This document shows positions 1-4,913 of a stretch of DNA of 11,225 nt, piece after piece. A model generated the notes under the pieces. That model had not been told where the DNA came from. It did no database searches and worked only from the letters and a program-made list of their open reading frames with translations. Source of the stretch: Deltaproteobacteria bacterium (GTDB lineage: Bacteria > Myxococcota > Polyangia > Polyangiales > B10-G4); the NCBI GenBank assembly GCA_019312705.1, contig JAFDCW010000057.1:1-11225 (forward strand). The letters run 5' to 3'. Position numbers and translations under genes: made by a program. The first letter of the stretch is position 1. Each line of letters opens with the position of its first letter.

Positions 1-1
1 G

Positions 2-565
2 TGGCATCGACAAATCGCAGCGTGGCTGCTCCTCGGCGCCTTCCCCACCTCGGTCGCGGGCGTCGTCGCCGCCATGGAAAACCTTACGCAACACTCGCCC
101 TACGGGACCGTCGGGCTCTCCATCGGTGCCCTCGGCCTCGTGGCCTTCGGCGGCGCCGCCGCCCACGCGGTGACCCGCCCGGTCCGAGTGCGAACGGCGA
201 CCCGGCGCCCCCTCGGCGCCGTCTCGCCCCTCGAAGAACCGAGGGTGCGACGGGTGGGCCGACGCCTGCTCGTCGGCGTCACGGGGGCAGGCGCGCTCTG
301 CCTGGCCCTGATCGCCCCGAGGTCGGGGGACACGGCGTTCTTCCTCGCCGCCTGGGGAAACGCGGCCGAGGAAGCCGCCACCTTGACCGCCGTGGTCGGG
401 GGCGCCCTCGGAGCCTCGCTCTTGGCGCTCATCGTCGGGCCGGGCCTCAGAGCGAGCCGCCGGCGAGGGGTCAGTCGAGGGCGCTCCCGGCGGCGCGTCG
501 CGACTCTCCTCGGCCTGGCCGTCCTCGCCGTCGCCCTTTACGCCTTCTACGCCCTCGAGCGCTGA
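2..565 (+). CDS. Multi-spanning membrane protein, 5'-truncated, unknown function
   Basis: The reading frame is open from base 2 to a TGA at 563-565, giving 187 visible residues with no start needed inside the window. The first visible residues (WHRQIAAWLLLGAF...) already form a hydrophobic helix, so the gene almost certainly begins upstream; the internal ATG at 74 would cut that helix off. About five hydrophobic segments can be seen, near residues 5-24, 35-57, 92-108, 125-148 and 166-184, separated by Arg-rich loops, which suggests an inner-membrane protein. The last codons read ALER-stop. It is convergent with the signalling gene at 584-2713, with only 18 bases between the two stop codons. 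I do not recognise the family and assign no function. The coding call rests on the hydrophobic periodicity and high GC3, which the overlapping frames lack. Confidence 0.6.
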   Translation, partial: WHRQIAAWLLLGAFPTSVAGVVAAMENLTQHSPYGTVGLSIGALGLVAFGGAAAHAVTRPVRVRTATRRPLGAVSPLEEPRVRRVGRRLLVGVTGAGALCLALIAPRSGDTAFFLAAWGNAAEEAATLTAVVGGALGASLLALIVGPGLRASRRRGVSRGRSRRRVATLLGLAVLAVALYAFYALER

Positions 566-583
566 GTTCGGGCCGGGGCGAGG

Positions 584-2713
584 TCAGCGAGCGCCTTCGT
601 CAAAGCGCCGCATGCCCTCGAGCAGCAAGCCCTCACTCGACTTGTCGATGACGCGCTGACCGGCTTTGACGCTGGGGTCGAGGGTGAAGTCTCCGTCGAC
701 GAGGAGCAACATCGCGTAGAAAGCGTCCTCGCCGCGGAGTTCGCCATAGACCGCGTCCCAGATCATGCCTTCGTTGAAGAGGATACGCCCCTCCTGAGTG
801 TCTGAGCTGATCGCCAGCTGGCCACTCTTGCGGCCGTTGGAGAGGATCTGAACGACGTCCGGCAGGCCCATCTCGCTGAGTGAGCCGCTCACTCCCCGGC
901 CGGGACCGCGGGACTTCTGGCCGGCGGCCAAGACCTGCCGGGTCTTGGCGGCGACCACGTCCCCGGACGCTGGCTTGACGAGGTAGTCCGCGGCGCCGCT
1001 CTCGAACCCTCGATTGACCGCTTCACGGTCACCCCGGCGCGTCACGAAGAGGAAGGGAACGTTCGAGCCCACTCCCCCCTGACGGATCCTGAGCAGCAAC
1101 TCGAAGCCGTCGATCGGCTCAAGCTCGACCTCGCCGACCACGGCGTCGATGCCCCCCTTCTGCACGCGTTCGTAGGCGTCGAGCGCGCTGCGGGTGATCT
1201 CGACGGCGAAGCCGTGTTCCACGAAACGAAGCTCGAGGACCGCCGTCTCCTCCGGGTCCGGATCGACGATCAGGACGGTCGGCCGATCGCTCAGGAGCTT
1301 GTTCTTGAGGTCCTCGCCGAGGACGACGCGCTTCAAGAGGTCGATGAGGTCCCCGTCGAAGAACTGGTCGCGGTACTTGTCCAGAGCGCCGACCGCTTCC
1401 TTCGGCTCGAGGATCTTGCGGTACGGATTCTTGGCGTGGGCGGTGAGGTCGCAATAGGTCTCGACCATCGCGAGGATGCGGGCCGCCATGGGCACATCCT
1501 TGCCGCTCAACTTGTCGGGGAACCCCTTGCCGTCGGGGCGCTCGTAGAGGTGGGTGAGGGCTGCAATCGTCGTCTTCGAGAGTTGAACCGACTCGAAGAA
1601 GCGCAAGGGTGTCTGGTAGGTTTTCTGGGCCTGAATGCGATGGCCTTCGTACTGAGCGACGTTCAGCGGCGTCAGGTGATAGCTGGCGCCCTTCCCGATG
1701 TCGTGGATCTGAGCGGCCACCGTGATGCCGAAGGATTCCTGCTCGGACAGCCCCATGCTCTGGGAGATCTGCTGGGCGAGGCGCGCGACCTGAGCCGAAT
1801 GGCCGCGGAGTTCGGCACGGCTCTGCTCGAGCAGTGCGACGAGCACGTTGAGGGTGTGGAGGTAGCTGGGATAGGGGACGCTGGCCACCACGGCGGCGGC
1901 GGGCTCCGGGGCCAAGGGCGCCAAAGGGGGGGCCAGCGGGGCGGCGGCGCTGGGAGCGTCGGGCGCCGCGATGCTCAACGGCGACATCTTGGGCTTGGGA
2001 GTAGGGGCCGCCTCTCGGGGCTTGACCGGGGTGAGGTCGGGGACGGAGATGCCGTAGTTGGCAGTGGGGCTCTGCCGGGGCCGACGGGAGCGGAGCTTAC
2101 CCGGCTCGGCACCCGAGGAGAGCGCCGTCATCGGGTCGCCGGCGCCACCGAACTCGGCGGCCGAGTAGTTGTGCCCGAGGGACAGGCTCCGCCCCATCGC
2201 CGGGAAGCGAGCTGCGAGCTCGTCGAAGGCCCGACGGTTGCCGTCGTAGTGCTTCTGGATGAGGGCGCGGATCGTCGCCGGCCGCGCAACGTACACGGCG
2301 ACGTTGCGCACCTTGCTCACCATCTGCACCTGTTTGGCGACGTCGTACTCCCCGGGGGCAGCGGCGACGACCGAGATGGCGTTCTTTCCCTCATCGTAAA
2401 GGATGGGGAATATGAGCATCGTATCGGCGAGCTTGCGAGGGATGAGCCGGAGCAAGCTACGCGGGACGGAGACCTTTGCGAGCTTGGGCGTTGTGACGAA
2501 CCGAGTCTGATAGATGTTGGCGAGGTACTTGAGCAGATCCCCTTCGGTGATCGCCCCCACTTCGATGATCGCGTCTTCGCAGCGCGCTTCGATCTGCCGG
2601 GCATGCCCGATCGCCCGCTGCTCCTGCATGGGGTCGATGATCTTCGACGCCACGAGACGCTTCAGGAGTTGCGCCCCAGGGGGCGGTCGATCTCCGGGGG
2701 TATGCCCAGCCAC
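584..2713 (-). CDS. Multidomain signalling protein: MshEN-like, HD-GYP-like, degenerate receiver, DUF4388
   Basis: This 709-residue soluble protein starts with GTG, with an in-frame TAG four codons upstream. Residues ~14-155 resemble the MshEN / type II secretion GspE N-terminal domain, which in other proteins can bind c-di-GMP; the usual RLG signatures are not visible. Residues ~170-280 are a Pro/Ala-rich linker. Residues ~285-465 are HD-GYP-like, with H305, the H337-D338 dyad in HDIGK, DGKGFP (394-399) in place of DGxGYP, and ARIL (411-414). Residues ~478-597 are a response-regulator receiver with acidic D484/D486, T558 and K580, but E528 stands where the phospho-accepting Asp belongs. Residues ~608-705 match DUF4388 (PATAN). 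Several HD-GYP metal ligands are replaced: LY occupies the HH position before E391, and VETYCDL replaces ADxYDAL. It is therefore probably a regulatory scaffold rather than a phosphodiesterase. The gene diverges from the lipoprotein gene at 2794. Confidence 0.88.
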   Translation of the reverse strand: MAGHTPGDRPPPGAQLLKRLVASKIIDPMQEQRAIGHARQIEARCEDAIIEVGAITEGDLLKYLANIYQTRFVTTPKLAKVSVPRSLLRLIPRKLADTMLIFPILYDEGKNAISVVAAAPGEYDVAKQVQMVSKVRNVAVYVARPATIRALIQKHYDGNRRAFDELAARFPAMGRSLSLGHNYSAAEFGGAGDPMTALSSGAEPGKLRSRRPRQSPTANYGISVPDLTPVKPREAAPTPKPKMSPLSIAAPDAPSAAAPLAPPLAPLAPEPAAAVVASVPYPSYLHTLNVLVALLEQSRAELRGHSAQVARLAQQISQSMGLSEQESFGITVAAQIHDIGKGASYHLTPLNVAQYEGHRIQAQKTYQTPLRFFESVQLSKTTIAALTHLYERPDGKGFPDKLSGKDVPMAARILAMVETYCDLTAHAKNPYRKILEPKEAVGALDKYRDQFFDGDLIDLLKRVVLGEDLKNKLLSDRPTVLIVDPDPEETAVLELRFVEHGFAVEITRSALDAYERVQKGGIDAVVGEVELEPIDGFELLLRIRQGGVGSNVPFLFVTRRGDREAVNRGFESGAADYLVKPASGDVVAAKTRQVLAAGQKSRGPGRGVSGSLSEMGLPDVVQILSNGRKSGQLAISSDTQEGRILFNEGMIWDAVYGELRGEDAFYAMLLLVDGDFTLDPSVKAGQRVIDKSSEGLLLEGMRRFDEGAR

Positions 2714-2719
2714 GTTGGC

Positions 2720-2749
2720 ATTCTAGACAGATCGCGGCTCGATAGTCAG
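2720..2749 (-). promoter_or_regulatory. Predicted promoter of the signalling gene (leaderless type)
   Basis: On the minus strand CTGACT (2744-2749) and TAGAAT (2720-2725) are separated by 18 bases. They match -35 TTGACA at four of six positions and -10 TATAAT at four of six. Only six bases separate the -10 from the GTG start at 2713, so transcription would begin at or next to the start codon. No Shine-Dalgarno sequence is visible. This is a prediction from sequence only. Confidence 0.5.
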
Positions 2750-2754
2750 CGTCA

Positions 2755-2784
2755 TTGCCAGGAGGGCTCTCCGGCGCCTAAATT
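2755..2784 (+). promoter_or_regulatory. Predicted promoter of the small lipoprotein gene (leaderless type)
   Basis: TTGCCA (2755-2760) and TAAATT (2779-2784) are separated by 18 bases and resemble sigma-70-type -35 and -10 boxes. Nine bases separate the -10 from the ATG at 2794, which would place the transcript start at or very near the start codon. An AGGAGG at 2760-2765 is 28 bases from the ATG, too far to act as its ribosome binding site. The -35 box lies five bases from the -35 box of the opposite-strand promoter. Confidence 0.5.
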
Positions 2785-2793
2785 GCCGAGTCG

Positions 2794-3300
2794 ATGACGA
2801 CGAGATTAATGGCTCTGGCGGTCTGTCTACTCAGCTGCGGCCTCGCCTGCGGAGGCGGAGGCTACGAGGCGGGGGTCTACGAAGACTCCGAAGCCCGGTA
2901 CCGGATGGAAGACCCCGGGGCCGGCTGGAGCCGGGTCGACGTCGCCGGCGAGAACGACATGGCGTTTTCGAACGGGAACCTCGCAGCCGTGATCCAGGTC
3001 AACGCCACCTGCGAGCCCCGGACCGATGCCCCCCTCTCGGCGCTCCGCAACCACCTGCTCATCGGCTGGACCGAACGGGAGATCGAGTCCGAGGAGTTGG
3101 TCCCGATGGACGACCGGGAGGCCCTCATCACCCACCTCATCGCCAAGCTCGACGGCGTCCCCCGGGAACTCGTGCTCACCGTGCTCAAGAAGGACGGCTG
3201 CATCTACGACTTCGCCCTCATCGCTCCCCCCGGCGATCGCTTCACCCAGGCCCGCCCGGTTTACGACCGGCTGCTCGGCACATTATCGGCTGGGGACTGA
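2794..3300 (+). CDS. Small predicted lipoprotein, unknown function
   Basis: The 168-residue product begins MTTRLMALAVCLLSCGLACG, a short charged start and hydrophobic stretch followed by Cys, as in lipoprotein signal peptides. C15 (LLSC) is the best lipobox fit and C19 (GLAC) the alternative. The mature part begins with a Gly run and then forms one domain of about 130 residues: YRMEDPGAGW near residue 36, alternating strands, a Cys pair at 73 and 126, and a C-terminal ARPVYDRLLGTL helix. This layout resembles PsbP/DcrB-like single-domain lipoproteins, but that is a fold-level guess. An in-frame TAA at 2779 excludes a longer start, and ATG 2794 follows a -10 box by nine bases. It is divergent from the signalling gene across 80 bases, so the two could share control. 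It would sit on the inner or outer membrane facing the periplasm. Confidence 0.75.
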   Translation: MTTRLMALAVCLLSCGLACGGGGYEAGVYEDSEARYRMEDPGAGWSRVDVAGENDMAFSNGNLAAVIQVNATCEPRTDAPLSALRNHLLIGWTEREIESEELVPMDDREALITHLIAKLDGVPRELVLTVLKKDGCIYDFALIAPPGDRFTQARPVYDRLLGTLSAGD

Positions 3301-3338
3301 GCCAGCGCGCGCCAGCCGCACAATCCTGTTTGGTTGGG

Positions 3339-3375
3339 GCAATCGCGTGCACGTGCGTCAGCTGGGCGCGATTGC
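3339..3375. terminator. Hairpin between convergent genes, possible bidirectional terminator
   Basis: A perfect 9-bp inverted repeat (GCAATCGCG at 3339-3347, CGCGATTGC at 3367-3375) encloses a 19-base loop that itself holds the palindrome GCACGTGC (3349-3356). It lies between the stop of the lipoprotein gene (3300) and the stop of the aldehyde dehydrogenase gene (3375-3377), where a terminator is expected. Neither strand has a T tract after the stem, so it is not a classical intrinsic terminator. Confidence 0.35.
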
Positions 3376-4913
3376 TAGAGGAACTCGACGCCCTGGGCGA
3401 GAGGCAGCTCGCCGCCCCAGTTCACCGTGCAGGTCTGGCGGCGCATGTAGGCCTTCCAGGCGTCAGACCCCGACTCGCGTCCGCCGCCGGTTTCCTTCTC
3501 CCCACCGAAGGCCCCGCCGATCTCGGCGCCACTCGTGCCGATGTTGACGTTGGCGATGCCGCAATCGGAACCGATGGCGGAAAGGAAGCGCTCCGCGGCG
3601 CGCATCGACTCGGTGAAGATGGCGCTCGAGAGCCCCTGGGAGACGGCGTTCTGGCAGGCGATGGCCTCGTCGAGGCTGGCGACTTCGAAGAGGTAGAGGA
3701 TCGGAGCGAAGGTCTCCTCCCAAGCGATCGGAAAGTCGTCCTGCGACGGGGCCTCGATGAGGGTGGGGGCGACGAAGTAGCCCGGTCCCGCTTGCCTCTT
3801 CCCCCCCGAGATCAGCTCTCCGCCCTGGGCCTTCGCCGCTTCGATGGCCGCCTCGTACGCATCAACGGCGCGTTCGCTCGAGAGGGGGCCCATCAGGGTG
3901 CCCGCGGCGAGGGGGTCGCCGATGGCCACGGACTCGTAGGCGCGGACCAGCTTCTCCCGGAGCGCCGGCGCGATGCCCCGCTGGGCAAAGATGCGCCGGG
4001 TGCTGGTGCACCGTTGGCCCGCCGTGCCGACGGCACCAAAAGTGATGGCGCGGACCGCGAGGTCGAGGTCCGCGTCATCGAGGACGATGATCGCGTTGTT
4101 CCCTCCGAGCTCGAGCAAGCTGCGCCCGAGGCGCCCCGCGACGCGGGCAGCGACCTGCTTGCCAACCGGGATGGACCCCGTGAAAGATACCAACGGCAGC
4201 TTCGGGTCGTCGGTCATGAAGGCGCCTAGGTCGGCGCCCCCGAGCACGAGCTGGAAGATCCCGACCGCGCCGTGTTTGTCTTCGACCTCGCGACAGATCG
4301 ATTGCACCGCGAGGCTCGTCAGGGGCGTCGTCGGTGACGGCTTCCAGATACAGCTGTCGCCGCACACCGCAGCGAGGGCCGCGTTCCAGGCCCAGACGGC
4401 GACGGGGAAGTTGAAGGCGGTGATGATCCCGATGGGCCCGAGGGGATGCCACTGCTCCATCATGCGATGGCGCGGCCGCTCCGACGCGATGGTGAGGCCA
4501 TAGAGCTGACGGCTCTGGCCGACGGCAAAGTCGCAGATGTCGATCATCTCCTGGACCTCGCCGTGGCCCTCGCTGCGAATCTTGCCCATCTCGAGGGAGA
4601 CCAGGTCGCCGAGGGGCTCTTTGAGCTCCCGGAGCTTTTCCCCGAGGTCGCGGACGAGTTCCCCCCGCTGCGGCGCCGGGCGCATTCGAAAGCGCTCCCA
4701 GGCGGCGGCCGCGTCATGGACCGCCCGGCGATACTCGACCTCGGTGTGTGTCGCCACCGAGGCGAGGACCTCGCCGGTTGTCGGGTCGTCAGTCGAGACC
4801 GGGGCCCCGGTCGCCCCGAGCCACGGCGGGTCGACCCGGCCGTCTTCGTCTACCTCGATACCAAATCGACCGAGGAGCGCGCATGCCCGCTCAGACCTTC
4901 TCGCTTGCGTCAT
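3375..4913 (-). CDS. amaB: ALDH7-family aldehyde dehydrogenase (aminoadipate semialdehyde / piperideine-6-carboxylate dehydrogenase)
   Basis: The 512-residue enzyme is full length for the NAD(P)-dependent aldehyde dehydrogenase superfamily. Visible catalytic residues are N168 in FNFP, K191 in WKPS, E268 in LELGGNN and C302 in GQRCTS, with FTGS at 244-247 for the cofactor site. The C-terminal stretch from NIGTSGAEIGGAFGGEKETG (457-476) through SGSDAWKAYMRRQ is the hallmark of the ALDH7 (antiquitin) group. That group oxidises L-2-aminoadipate 6-semialdehyde, in equilibrium with piperideine-6-carboxylate, to 2-aminoadipate in lysine catabolism. The substrate is therefore inferred from the family, and a different aldehyde is possible. 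I chose ATG 4913 because a TATACT box lies eight bases upstream; an in-frame extension to 4976 adds residues unlike the family. It diverges from the E1 gene, and its 5' end lies within or just beside that gene's start region. Confidence 0.9.
   Translation of the reverse strand: MTQARRSERACALLGRFGIEVDEDGRVDPPWLGATGAPVSTDDPTTGEVLASVATHTEVEYRRAVHDAAAAWERFRMRPAPQRGELVRDLGEKLRELKEPLGDLVSLEMGKIRSEGHGEVQEMIDICDFAVGQSRQLYGLTIASERPRHRMMEQWHPLGPIGIITAFNFPVAVWAWNAALAAVCGDSCIWKPSPTTPLTSLAVQSICREVEDKHGAVGIFQLVLGGADLGAFMTDDPKLPLVSFTGSIPVGKQVAARVAGRLGRSLLELGGNNAIIVLDDADLDLAVRAITFGAVGTAGQRCTSTRRIFAQRGIAPALREKLVRAYESVAIGDPLAAGTLMGPLSSERAVDAYEAAIEAAKAQGGELISGGKRQAGPGYFVAPTLIEAPSQDDFPIAWEETFAPILYLFEVASLDEAIACQNAVSQGLSSAIFTESMRAAERFLSAIGSDCGIANVNIGTSGAEIGGAFGGEKETGGGRESGSDAWKAYMRRQTCTVNWGGELPLAQGVEFL
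4872..4877 (+). promoter_or_regulatory. Shine-Dalgarno supporting E1 start at 4883
   Basis: GAGGAG lies five bases before the ATG at 4883. It is the clearest ribosome binding site in the window and the main reason for choosing this start. It also lies inside the coding region of the divergent aldehyde dehydrogenase, where it is antisense to codons near that gene's start, so chance cannot be excluded. Confidence 0.4.

Noticed and set aside
560..589. Inverted repeat CGCTGA / TCAGCG joining the first two genes' ends
   Set aside because: It arises because both convergent genes end in the same Arg codon plus TGA. Six pairs with an 18-base loop do not support a terminator.
1..651. Open frame of 216 codons starting GTG at base 1
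   Set aside because: The product is almost all Arg, Pro, Gly and Ala. The frame beginning at base 2 gives a coherent membrane protein ending at 565.
1214..2797. Long open frame (527 codons) on the plus strand opposite the signalling gene
   Set aside because: High-GC coding sequence commonly leaves the opposite strand open. Its translation is Gly/Arg/Asp-rich with no domain, while the minus strand encodes recognisable modules.
3330..4229. Open frame of 299 codons on the plus strand opposite the aldehyde dehydrogenase
   Set aside because: It is a shadow of a catalytically complete ALDH gene, has no recognisable motif, and lacks a start signal.
4748..4882. Longer start for the E1 gene at 4748
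   Set aside because: The extra 45 residues are Arg/Pro/Gly-rich and lie fully antisense to the aldehyde dehydrogenase, typical of a shadow frame.
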